Shown here in pieces: positions 1-6,073 of a stretch of DNA of 18,877 nucleotides; the stretch's first letter is position 1; every line of letters begins with the position of its first letter. A model generated the notes under the pieces. That model did no database searches. It worked only from the letters and a program-made list of their open reading frames with translations, and was not told where the DNA came from. Location of the stretch: contig CAJUIO010000073.1 of the NCBI GenBank assembly GCA_910586025.1, positions 1 to 18,877 of the forward strand. Reading direction: 5' to 3'. A program made the translations under genes and the position numbers. The DNA is from an uncultured Lachnospiraceae bacterium. Lineage in GTDB: Bacteria > Bacillota > Clostridia > Lachnospirales > Lachnospiraceae.

Positions 1-656
1 GGTTCCTTCGGGTTGATCTCGATTTTTTCCCGAATTTTTCTGATATGCACCATAATTGTGTCCGTATTGATCGCCTGTTCGTTCCATACCCGCTCATAGA
101 TTTCCTCTGCGGAAAAGACTCTTCCCGGATTCTTCATGAGAAGCGCCAGGATCTTGAATTCCAGGGGCGTGAGCTTCACGCTCTTTCCGTCAACCGAGGC
201 CTCTACCGTCTCCTCATTCAGTTCCAGTCCGCCGATCACGTGGATCTTTTCGCTGCTTTGCTGTCCATGAGTGGCCGCAAGGAATCTGCCGTATCTGCGC
301 AGATGGGAGTTCACTCTGGCAAGAAGCTCCATGGTGGTAAAGGGCTTGGTCACATAGTCGTCCGCCCCCATGTTGAGCCCCATGATCTTATCCACCTCCT
401 CGGACTTTGCCGAAAGCATGATGACGGGAAACTCGTAGCCCTTTTCCCTGACCTTGATCATCATGGTGATCCCGTCCATTCTGGGCATCATCACATCCAC
501 GATGGCCAGATGGATCTCCTCTCTATCCAGCACCTCGAGGGCCTCGATCCCGTCTCCTGCCTGAAAAACCACATAGCCCTGGCTTTTCAGATATATCTCG
601 ATTCCTTCCCGGATTTCCTTGTCATCCTCCACAATCAAAATACGATTTACTTCCAT
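1..656 (-). CDS. OmpR/PhoB-family response regulator (C-terminus cut by window edge)
   Basis: A DNA-binding response regulator, predicted to be phosphorylated by a partner histidine kinase and to act as a transcription factor in the cytoplasm. The reading frame from ATG at 656 stays open to the left edge, showing 218 residues. The receiver domain (about 1-120) has the acidic pair E10-D11-D12, phosphoacceptor D54 in VDVMMPRMDG, S82, and K104 in TKPF. The C-terminal winged helix (about 130-218) reads LTPLEFKILALLMKNPGRVF and then MVHIRKIREKIE, typical of OmpR/PhoB proteins. Such proteins are about 225-235 residues, so only about 10-15 are missing. A GGGGAGAG ribosome site precedes the ATG. It starts 27 bases after the glycosyltransferase stop, so it is probably the third gene of that operon; the kinase would be expected beyond the left edge. 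Which regulon it controls cannot be told. Confidence 0.93.
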   Translation of the reverse strand, partial: MEVNRILIVEDDKEIREGIEIYLKSQGYVVFQAGDGIEALEVLDREEIHLAIVDVMMPRMDGITMMIKVREKGYEFPVIMLSAKSEEVDKIMGLNMGADDYVTKPFTTMELLARVNSHLRRYGRFLAATHGQQSSEKIHVIGGLELNEETVEASVDGKSVKLTPLEFKILALLMKNPGRVFSAEEIYERVWNEQAINTDTIMVHIRKIREKIEINPKE

Positions 657-683
657 TCTCACTCTCTCCCCGTTCAAAAATTT

Positions 684-1886
684 CTATCCATGTGAGTATA
701 ACATGTTCCTCCGCTTTTTCCTATGATAATACTTCTCTCTCAGCTTTTCTTCTCTGATTTTCACCGCCTCCTCATAAATCCCTTCCGCCCGGAGCGCAAT
801 CTGTCCGTCCTCGTACGCTCTGGCCGTGCTCACCGCTCCCCGGGTCAGAAGCTCCAGCTCCTTCTTTTCCAGGATATCCATAAGTTTTGACGCAAACTCC
901 TCCTCCGAATCCTCCGTCATATAGCCGTTTACCCCGTCTGCCACCACGTCCTCCGTCCCGGTGGCCCGGACGGCCAGCACCGGCGTTCCCGCCGCCATGG
1001 CCTCAATCAGCACGATTCCCTGTGTCTCCGATTTGGATGCAAACAAAAACAGCTCTCCGGCATGGCAGTAGTCCCCGATCTTTCTGTTGGAAACGCTGCC
1101 CACAAACACGACATCCTGTGCGAGACCTTCCCTTTGCGCCAATGCTTCCAGCTCTCTCCGGCATGGCCCGCCGCCGATCAGCAAAAGCCGGAAGGGCTCT
1201 CCCCCTTTCTGCTTATAAAGCTTCATGCTCCGCAGCAGAAAGGCCAGATTTTTTTCCTTCGCAAGCCTTGCCACACAGCAGAAAAGATGTCTCCCGTCCC
1301 CCGCATATTTTTTCCGTATCTCTCCCGCCTTTTCCTTATCGGGCGAAAAGCTCTCCCCCGTAAGTCCGGTGGGAAGAACCCGCACACAGGATTCCACGCC
1401 GATTCCGTCCAGATATTCCTTCATGAGGGGCGTGGGCGCAATCACACTGTCACAGTCTCTGGTACAGCTTCTGATATAAGCCGGCATCACGCTCTTAAAC
1501 GAGGAAAGTCCCACATAGTGGAGATACTGCTCGTATCTGGTGTGATAGGTGAAGACAAGGGGCGTCCCGTACTTTCGGGACAGATACCTGGCCGCATTTC
1601 CCGCCATCATGGGATGATGCACATGAATCAGGTCAAACTCTCCCCTGAGAAATTCCCTCTCTATGGCAGGATCCAGACAGTCCGGAACGGAAAAGCCGCC
1701 CGCCACGTTCCGCAGCAGGGAACGGTATCTTACCACGTCCTCTTCCTCCTTCTGACCCGCATAGCTGGGGGCAAAAACCACCACCCGGTGTCCCTGCCGG
1801 CGCAGAGAATCCGTAAGCCGCTCGATGGAAATGGGCACCCCCGCCACAAAGGGCTTGTAACTATTTGTCATCATTGCGATCTTCAT
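684..1886 (-). CDS. GT4-family glycosyltransferase, probably diacylglycerol glucosyltransferase-like
   Basis: A 400-residue GT-B glycosyltransferase. The N-terminus MKIAMMTNSYKPFVAGVPIS carries the glycine-containing acceptor-site loop of the family, HVHHPMMAG and VFTYHTRYEQYLHYV follow, and the C-terminal half has the E-x7-E nucleotide-sugar motif in SETQGIVLIEAMAAGTPVLAV. This overall pattern resembles the 1,2-diacylglycerol 3-glucosyltransferases that make membrane glycolipids in low-GC Gram-positives. The sugar and acceptor are inferred, not proven; another lipid or polyprenyl acceptor is possible. The protein would sit at the inner face of the membrane; the C-terminal tail is rich in basic residues (EEKLREKYYHRKKRR), which would suit binding to acidic lipid. 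GGGAGG lies 7 bases before the ATG. It follows dedA by 15 bases and precedes the response regulator, so the three are likely co-transcribed. Confidence 0.88.
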   Translation of the reverse strand: MKIAMMTNSYKPFVAGVPISIERLTDSLRRQGHRVVVFAPSYAGQKEEEDVVRYRSLLRNVAGGFSVPDCLDPAIEREFLRGEFDLIHVHHPMMAGNAARYLSRKYGTPLVFTYHTRYEQYLHYVGLSSFKSVMPAYIRSCTRDCDSVIAPTPLMKEYLDGIGVESCVRVLPTGLTGESFSPDKEKAGEIRKKYAGDGRHLFCCVARLAKEKNLAFLLRSMKLYKQKGGEPFRLLLIGGGPCRRELEALAQREGLAQDVVFVGSVSNRKIGDYCHAGELFLFASKSETQGIVLIEAMAAGTPVLAVRATGTEDVVADGVNGYMTEDSEEEFASKLMDILEKKELELLTRGAVSTARAYEDGQIALRAEGIYEEAVKIREEKLREKYYHRKKRRNMLYSHG

Positions 1887-1901
1887 GTCAGAGCCTCCCT
1901 T

Positions 1902-2411
1902 CTATCCCAGATACTGAAACACGGCATCCCCGCACAAGTATCCGGCCCCCACAAACACCAGATTCCACACGAGTATTCCCAGGGTGGAGCTCACCGTGTA
2001 GGAAGCCAGATTCATCTTTGATGCGCCGGCCGGTATGGAAATCAGGGTCCGTATCATGGGGATCAGCTTGCTCACAAAGATTCCGGCGCTTCCTCTCCTG
2101 CGCACCCATTCCAGCTTTTCTTCTATAAAAGGACGCTGCTTTGGAAATTTTTCCAGATATTTCTGTAAAAAGAGCTCCCCGCCCTTATAGCCCAGATAAT
2201 ACAGGATCAGGCTTCCCGTAAGCCCGGCTGCAACGGTGATGAGAAGAGCCGGTATAAAGTGAATATTTCCCTTGGCCGCAAAGATCCCCGCAAGGGGCAT
2301 GATCACGCCGGCGGGAAAGCCTGGCAGATTCAGATATTCCAGCAGTACAATCACGAAAATGGCGATCCATCCGTACCTTGTAAAATATTGTGTGATCAGT
2401 TCGATTGTCAT
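1902..2411 (-). CDS. DedA-family membrane protein (short form)
   Basis: A 169-residue polytopic membrane protein of the DedA/SNARE-associated family. Some DedA members (for example UptA) are known to recycle undecaprenyl phosphate across the membrane; others are linked to lipid scrambling or membrane potential. Family features seen here are the N-terminal re-entrant segment with LLEYLNLPGFPAGVIMPLAG, and the C-terminal SKLIPMIRTLISIPAGASKM, matching the family's R-x-x-P-x-x-R-x6-AG signature except that the first Arg is Lys. The acidic residue usual in the P-G-E part of the first motif is replaced (PAG). It is shorter than common members of about 200-220 residues. It is the first gene of the dedA, glycosyltransferase, response-regulator unit, with GGAGG before the ATG. 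No convincing promoter was found in the 150 bases upstream. The family is firm; the substrate is unknown. Confidence 0.85.
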   Translation of the reverse strand: MTIELITQYFTRYGWIAIFVIVLLEYLNLPGFPAGVIMPLAGIFAAKGNIHFIPALLITVAAGLTGSLILYYLGYKGGELFLQKYLEKFPKQRPFIEEKLEWVRRRGSAGIFVSKLIPMIRTLISIPAGASKMNLASYTVSSTLGILVWNLVFVGAGYLCGDAVFQYLG

Positions 2412-2548
2412 AATGCTCCTCCGTTCCCAGAAAGCTCCGCACTTTCTGCTCTTTTCTTACTATAACGGGAAAAGCTGAATAAAGTCTTGGGAAAAATCCA
2501 AAGATTTCCTTAAGAAAAAAGGAAAAAAGGGAGTCTCGGAATCTCCAC

Positions 2549-2669
2549 CTAAATGGGCTTAAGTCAAATACCCCGCTGCAAGCAACGGGCATTAAATTTG
2601 CAGCGTTGCAAAGCAGCGGGATATTTGACCCTCGCGGCAGTCGCCTTTTCTTGATTTAGTCCTATTTAG
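2549..2669. repeat. Palindromic intergenic repeat, copy A
   Basis: An approximately 83-bp core (2563-2645) begins GTCAAATACCCCGCTGC and has an almost perfect inverted copy of that 17-mer ending at 2629 (one mismatch), followed by the tail GCGGCAGTCGCC. The core aligns along its whole length, in the same orientation, with copy B at 4931-5014. Outside it, 2549-2567 and 2651-2669 are imperfect inverted repeats (15 of 19, CTAAAT at each outer end), so the mobile unit may be about 121 bp, like a miniature inverted-repeat element. It lies between the acetyltransferase relic and dedA and is not coding, although short open frames run through it. Confidence 0.7.
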
Positions 2670-2759
2670 ACAGTTGCGATTTCTCCGGGAAAACAATCGT
2701 TCTCTTCTGTATCTCCCACAGCAGCGGCATTGGTTCCTGTGCGGATAATCTGAAATGGA

Positions 2760-2911
2760 TCAGAAGCATGTTTGCTCCCATTCATTTCGTATTATTCCGT
2801 ATAGAACACAATCATGGAATCTGTCGCCTGCTTTATAATAATGCCTCAAAAGTCCTTCGTAGTGCATGCCAATCGTTCAGTTTCAATTGTCTTTGTTCCT
2901 ACATGCTTCAA
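2760..2911 (-). pseudogene. GNAT acetyltransferase relic, centre deleted
   Basis: A good ribosome site (AGGAGG, 9 bases upstream) precedes TTG at 2911, followed by MKHVGTKTIETERL, the characteristic N-terminus of RimJ/RimL-like GNAT acetyltransferases. Directly after this, in a different frame, comes GMHYEGLLRHYYKAGDRFHD and then CVLYGIIRNEW up to a stop at 2760, which is the characteristic C-terminus of the same family. A complete protein would have about 170-185 residues; here the roughly 120-130 central residues with the acetyl-CoA site are gone and the two ends are joined out of frame. It is 42 bases downstream of the ANTAR gene on the same strand and may still be transcribed from glnA. 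It cannot encode an active enzyme. Confidence 0.72.
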
Positions 2912-2953
2912 GGTTGTCTTCCTCCTGTCAAGTACACATCTGCAAAAAGAGCT

Positions 2954-3511
2954 TTATTTTTTCATCAGGGACAACACCATCTGTGCTGTCTCCGTCAGAT
3001 TGGTTCCGCTGTCCATGCTGCATTTCTGCATATATCTGTGGGCTTCCTCCTCAGACATATGGTTACGTTCCATCAGTACCTCCTTGGCCTTTTGAATCAG
3101 CTCCCGTTCCTTTGGATTCCTCTCCCCGGGCTTTTCCCTGCGTCTCCTCCTGGCCCGCTCCATGGTCTGTATCATCATATCCACGGTCTCGACCAGATCA
3201 TGAGCCCGAAGGGGCATGCCAAGACAGACCACGTCTCTGTCGATCAGACCGCTCTCAATGACATGGCGGGAGGCAAGCACCACAAGCTCAAAGCCTGGCG
3301 GAAGATTCTCCCTAAGCTCCATACAGATCATATCGGGAAGCCTGTAGCCGCTGACTATAATGCCGCCGCCCAGACTGTCCGCAAGGCCAATGGCCGAAGC
3401 TCCGGTGGTACAGATGCCGGACACCGGTATCCCGCCTCCCCAGAGCAGTCCCTTTATTCTCCTGGCATCTTCCGCCCTGGGGAGAACGACTATCACGCCT
3501 GTCATGGGCAT
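2954..3511 (-). CDS. ANTAR-domain regulator with degenerate receiver (NitR/GlnR-like)
   Basis: A 185-residue two-domain protein. The C-terminus (about 125-185) is an ANTAR RNA-binding domain, with the LIQKAKEVLMERNHMSEEEA helix and then MQKCSMDSGTNLTETAQMVL. ANTAR proteins bind paired hexaloop hairpins in nascent RNA and prevent transcription termination. The N-terminal part (about 1-115) has the length and layout of a receiver domain, but the phosphoacceptor position is not Asp (IIVSGYRLPDM) and the KPF region is replaced by MPLRAHDL, so control by phosphorylation is unlikely. It follows glnA by 28 bases. Clostridia are known to carry ANTAR regulators next to glnA that act in nitrogen assimilation, so an antiterminator answering nitrogen or glutamine state is the likely role. 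A second ATG at 3505 has better spacing (7 bases) from the AAGGGGG site and may be the true start. Confidence 0.87.
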   Translation of the reverse strand: MPMTGVIVVLPRAEDARRIKGLLWGGGIPVSGICTTGASAIGLADSLGGGIIVSGYRLPDMICMELRENLPPGFELVVLASRHVIESGLIDRDVVCLGMPLRAHDLVETVDMMIQTMERARRRRREKPGERNPKERELIQKAKEVLMERNHMSEEEAHRYMQKCSMDSGTNLTETAQMVLSLMKK

Positions 3512-3539
3512 ACCCCCTTCCGCTTACAGACTCACGAAG

Positions 3540-4874
3540 CTAAAACTGGTTCAGGTACCGGTCGATCTCCCACTGTGTGACCTGCGACCGATATGCGGAC
3601 CATTCCTCCTTCTTTGCCTCAATGTATTTTGCACAGACATGCTCTCCGAGCACTTCCCTGACAAACTCATCCCTTTCCAGCTCGCCAACCGCCTCCTGGA
3701 GCGTGCCCGGTATGGCCTCTATGCCTCTCTGCGCCTTCTCCTGCTCCGTCATGGCAAAAATATTGCAGTCCACGCTCTTTGGAGGCATGATCTGATTCAC
3801 AATGCCGTCAAGACCTGCGCGCAGACATACGGCCAGCGCAAGATAAGGGTTCGCCGAGGAATCCGGACAACGGAGCTCTATTCTGGTTTCCTCCCCGCAG
3901 GAGGCCGGGATCCGGATCAGCGGGCTTCGGTTCGTGGAGCTCCATGCGATATAGGCCGGGGCCTCGTAGCCCGGCACCAGTCTCTTGTAAGAGTTCACAA
4001 GGGGATTGGTGATGGCGGTCATTCCTTTCATATGCTTCATAATTCCGCCGATAAAGAAATACGCCTCTTTGCTCAATCCGTTCTGATCGGCGGAATCCGC
4101 AAAGATATTTTTCCCATCTCTGGCCAGAGACATGTTAATATGCATGCCGGAGCCGTTTACGCCAAATTTGGGCTTTGGCATGAAGGTGGCGTGAAGTCCG
4201 TGTCTTTTTGCTATGGTCCTCACCGCGAGCTTGAAGGTCATGATATTGTCCGCCGTGGCAAGCGCCTCGTCATATTTAAAGTCGATCTCATGCTGGGCCG
4301 GGGCCACCTCGTGATGGGAGGATTCGATCACGAAGCCCATGTCCTCCAGGGTGAGAACCATATCGCGTCTCGCATTCTCCCCAAGGTCAAGCGGACCCAG
4401 ATCAAAATATCCCGCCTGCTCGTGGGTGATCGTGGTGGGCAGCCCGTTCTCATCCGTATGGAACAGGAAGAACTCGCATTCCGGCCCCACCTCAAAGGTA
4501 TAACCAAGCTGCGCCGCCTCCCCTATGGCCCTCTTCAAAATATATCTGGGATCCCCCTCAAAGGGCTCCCCGTTTGGACGGCAGACATCGCAGATCAGTC
4601 TTGCCACCTTGCCCTGCTGGGGTCTCCAGGGAAAGATCGTGAACGTGTCAAGATCAGGATGCAGATACATGTCCGACTCCTCGATTCTCACAAAACCCTC
4701 TATGGACGAGCCGTCAAACATGCATTTATTGTCAAGGGCTTTTTCCAGCTGGCTGGCAGTGATAGCCATATTCTTAAGACATCCGAATATGTCCGTAAAC
4801 TGCAGGCGGATAAATTCCACATCCTCGTCCCGCACCAGATCAAGGACATCCTGTTTTGTATAGTGCTGCTTCAA
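3540..4874 (-). CDS. glnA: Glutamine synthetase type I (GSI-alpha)
   Basis: Makes glutamine from glutamate, ammonia and ATP in the cytoplasm as a dodecamer. The 444 residues match the Bacillus GlnA length. Visible motifs are FDGSSIEGF (53-61), the metal-binding GPECEFF (E132, E134), NGSGMHINMS, the loop NPLVNSYKRLVPGYEAP, the Arg-containing site in RIPASCGEETRIELRCPDSSANPY, and the C-terminal WEIDRYLNQF. It lacks the adenylylation region of the enteric GSI-beta type. The start is TTG at 4874, preceded by GAGGG with 7 bases spacing; the protein N-terminus then lines up with the family, and no in-frame ATG fits better. The promoter is at 5125-5154, giving a leader of about 240 bases. The ANTAR gene follows, which suggests antitermination or another RNA-level control in addition to feedback by glutamine. 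Confidence 0.97.
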   Translation of the reverse strand: MKQHYTKQDVLDLVRDEDVEFIRLQFTDIFGCLKNMAITASQLEKALDNKCMFDGSSIEGFVRIEESDMYLHPDLDTFTIFPWRPQQGKVARLICDVCRPNGEPFEGDPRYILKRAIGEAAQLGYTFEVGPECEFFLFHTDENGLPTTITHEQAGYFDLGPLDLGENARRDMVLTLEDMGFVIESSHHEVAPAQHEIDFKYDEALATADNIMTFKLAVRTIAKRHGLHATFMPKPKFGVNGSGMHINMSLARDGKNIFADSADQNGLSKEAYFFIGGIMKHMKGMTAITNPLVNSYKRLVPGYEAPAYIAWSSTNRSPLIRIPASCGEETRIELRCPDSSANPYLALAVCLRAGLDGIVNQIMPPKSVDCNIFAMTEQEKAQRGIEAIPGTLQEAVGELERDEFVREVLGEHVCAKYIEAKKEEWSAYRSQVTQWEIDRYLNQF

Positions 4875-4930
4875 TTTGATTCCCTCGCTTTCTTCTCTTA
4901 CTGCTGTCTCAAGTGAACAACCTTGCAGAA

Positions 4931-5014
4931 GTCAACAACCCCGCAGCAAGCTGACGGGGCATCAAACTTGCAACGCAGCAGAGCTGCGGGGTATTGACCC
5001 CTGCGGCAGTCGCC
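4931..5014. repeat. Palindromic intergenic repeat, copy B, in the glnA leader
   Basis: An 84-bp copy of the element at 2563-2645, same orientation: GTCAACAACCCCGCAGC at the left, an inverted match GCTGCGGGGTATTGAC at the right, then the tail GCGGCAGTCGCC. It lies inside the predicted glnA leader. In the minus-strand RNA the outer arms could form a long stem (CCCCGCAGC with GCTGCGGGG), and the shorter hairpin GGGGT-CAAT-ACCCC competes for the same bases. Whether it affects glnA expression or is merely tolerated there cannot be told. Confidence 0.72.
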
Positions 5015-5078
5015 AAATGTGCATGCAAGCATGCCCGCTTGGCTCGTTGCCCGCAGGAATAAAAAGGCATTCCTATAA

Positions 5079-5098
5079 TAGCATACTGTAGTATGCTA
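5079..5098 (-). other. Hairpin or operator dyad at the start of the glnA leader
   Basis: A perfect 8-bp inverted repeat with a 4-base centre, read on the minus strand as TAGCATAC-TACA-GTATGCTA. It lies about 20-40 bases after the predicted transcription start. It could be an RNA hairpin protecting the 5' end or a protein-binding dyad. The loop does not fit the A-x-x-G hexaloop expected for an ANTAR target. Confidence 0.55.
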
Positions 5099-5124
5099 CG
5101 ATAAGAACGCCCTTGTCCGTTATT

Positions 5125-5154
5125 ATCATAACAGCGCAGAGATGATTCTGTCAA
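5125..5154 (-). promoter_or_regulatory. glnA promoter (sigma-A type)
   Basis: Read on the minus strand: TTGACA (5154-5149), an 18-base spacer, TATGAT (5130-5125), with TG one base before the -10 (extended -10). Transcription should start near 5118. It is the only good promoter found upstream of glnA and lies inside the inverted repeat 5037-5196. Confidence 0.75.
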
Positions 5155-5189
5155 TATGAGGATGGAAACTTTATTCCTGCGGGCAATGA

Positions 5190-5346
5190 GCCAAGCCGGC
5201 TTACCTCGTAAATCGTGGCCGCGGCACGTTTATGAATTCGTCCTGTTTCGCAAGCATTTTCAATTCCTCCCATGTGGCGGCCTTGAAGAAGGAGGCCCAT
5301 TTGTCAAGAGGTACAGCCTGTCCTCATCGGTGGCCAGATCAATACG
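5190..5346 (-). pseudogene. PD-(D/E)XK (Rpn-like) transposase relic, C-terminal part, frameshifted
   Basis: Three successive reading frames together give RIDLATDEDRLYLL, then DKWASFFKAATWEELKMLA with KQDEFIN, then AAATIYEVSR. The run of family-like residues with frame changes near 5306 and 5220 marks a decayed gene. The pattern (an L-D-K-W-x-x-F-F-K-A-x-T-W-E-E-L-K-M-L-A core, then D-E-F-I and a Tyr-containing helix) is the one I associate with the C-terminal half of PD-(D/E)XK family transposases, also called Rpn-like recombination-promoting nucleases, which are very common in Lachnospiraceae. The nuclease domain itself is not present between here and 5450. Its 3' end runs into the right arm of the inverted repeat and the glnA promoter. 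The family assignment rests on memory of the motif. Confidence 0.6.
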
Positions 5347-5459
5347 AGTCAAGATATGGTATTGTGCAAATTGTCATCCGCCTGATGTTTTATGATTTCC
5401 AAGTCATAAATCCCCTGACCCGCTAATAATATAGTAAAAAGAATGTAACGGTGATATCC

Positions 5460-5948
5460 ATGAGCTCCAAGACCAAAATAGTTGTACTCCATCTGAAAGA
5501 ATTGATATATACGGGAATTTTCGTATTATTCGGCATCCTGTTTATCATCATGCTGATCATCATGTTTGTCCCCAAGGACAAAAAAGAGGAAAATACCGTA
5601 GAAACTCCTGCCGCTACTTATGTACCGGGCATCTATACCACCTCGCTGATCATCAATGACAATGTGGTGGATGTGGAAGTAACCGTGGACGAGAGCAATA
5701 TCAATGACATCCGCATCGTGAATCTGGATGAGGCAGTGACCACCATGTTTCCGCTTTTAGAACCGGCCTTTGACGATCTGGCAAGCCAGATCAAAACCAG
5801 CCAGTCTCTGGAAAACATTACTTATTCCGATGAAAATAAATATACCTCCATGGTTTTGCTCAGTGCGATCCGATCGTCGCTTGACAAGGCTGCCGTCCCC
5901 TCCGCTTCACCCTCTGCGGATCCGTCAGCTTCACCGGCAGCAGCTTAA
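5460..5948 (+). CDS. Membrane-anchored small protein with FMN_bind-like fold
   Basis: About 162 residues, no recognised enzyme. A short basic N-terminus (SSKTKIVVLHLKE) is followed by one membrane helix at about residues 15-37 (IYTGIFVLFGILFIIMLIIM), so the rest is probably outside the cell. The outer domain starts YVPGIYTTSLIINDNVVDVE and continues VTVDESNINDIRIVNLDE, a spacing that recalls FMN-binding-type domains, but no flavin-attachment threonine motif is evident. The tail PSASPSADPSASPAAA is a low-complexity Ser/Pro/Ala stretch. ATG at 5460 is preferred because GGTGA lies just before it; GTG at 5451 would add three residues. It stands alone, divergent from glnA, and ends at a strong terminator. 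I cannot assign a function. Confidence 0.8.
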   Translation: MSSKTKIVVLHLKELIYTGIFVLFGILFIIMLIIMFVPKDKKEENTVETPAATYVPGIYTTSLIINDNVVDVEVTVDESNINDIRIVNLDEAVTTMFPLLEPAFDDLASQIKTSQSLENITYSDENKYTSMVLLSAIRSSLDKAAVPSASPSADPSASPAAA

Positions 5949-5995
5949 GGAGCGGCATATCAATTTATTAAAACATGGCAGCAGGCGTCCCCTTA

Positions 5996-6042
5996 CAGGG
6001 CAGAGTATATGAAAATATATACTCTGCCCTGTTGTTATTGTT
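5996..6042 (+). terminator. Rho-independent terminator
   Basis: A perfect 15-bp stem, CAGGGCAGAGTATAT (5996-6010) with its inverse (6017-6031), six-base loop, then the T-rich TTGTTATTGTT. It ends transcription of the small anchored protein. The minus-strand side lacks a T run, so termination of the converging racemase operon here would be weaker. Confidence 0.85.
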
Positions 6043-6073
6043 CACTTGGAGCCGGGAGGCCGCCCCTCCCATT

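Larger units (their letters stand above)
5037..5196. repeat. 27-bp inverted repeat flanking the glnA promoter
   Basis: The left arm 5037-5063 begins GCTTGGCTCGTTGCCCGCAG, and the right arm 5170-5196 is its inverse, beginning TTTATTCCTGCGGGCAATG. They match at 26 of 27 positions (5046 against 5187 differs). The 106-bp spacer 5064-5169 holds the glnA promoter and the start of its leader. The left arm directly continues the copy B repeat region; the right arm abuts the transposase relic. The pair may be two inverted ends of repetitive elements, or the borders of an invertible segment. Confidence 0.8.

Noticed and set aside
2646..2759. Possible small gene or further relic between repeat A and the acetyltransferase relic (for example a 22-codon frame starting MPLLWEIQKR).
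   Set aside because: Too short, no ribosome site, no family resemblance that I can name.
3360..4916. A 518-codon open frame on the plus strand.
   Set aside because: Antisense to glnA and the ANTAR gene, with no recognisable domain. Antisense RNA to glnA is known in some clostridia, but no promoter for one was found here.
4909..5070. A 53-codon open frame inside the glnA leader (ATG at 5070), a possible leader peptide.
   Set aside because: The TAGGA before the ATG touches it directly, leaving no ribosome spacing, and most of the frame is repeat sequence; other copies of this repeat are also open by chance. No run of regulatory codons.
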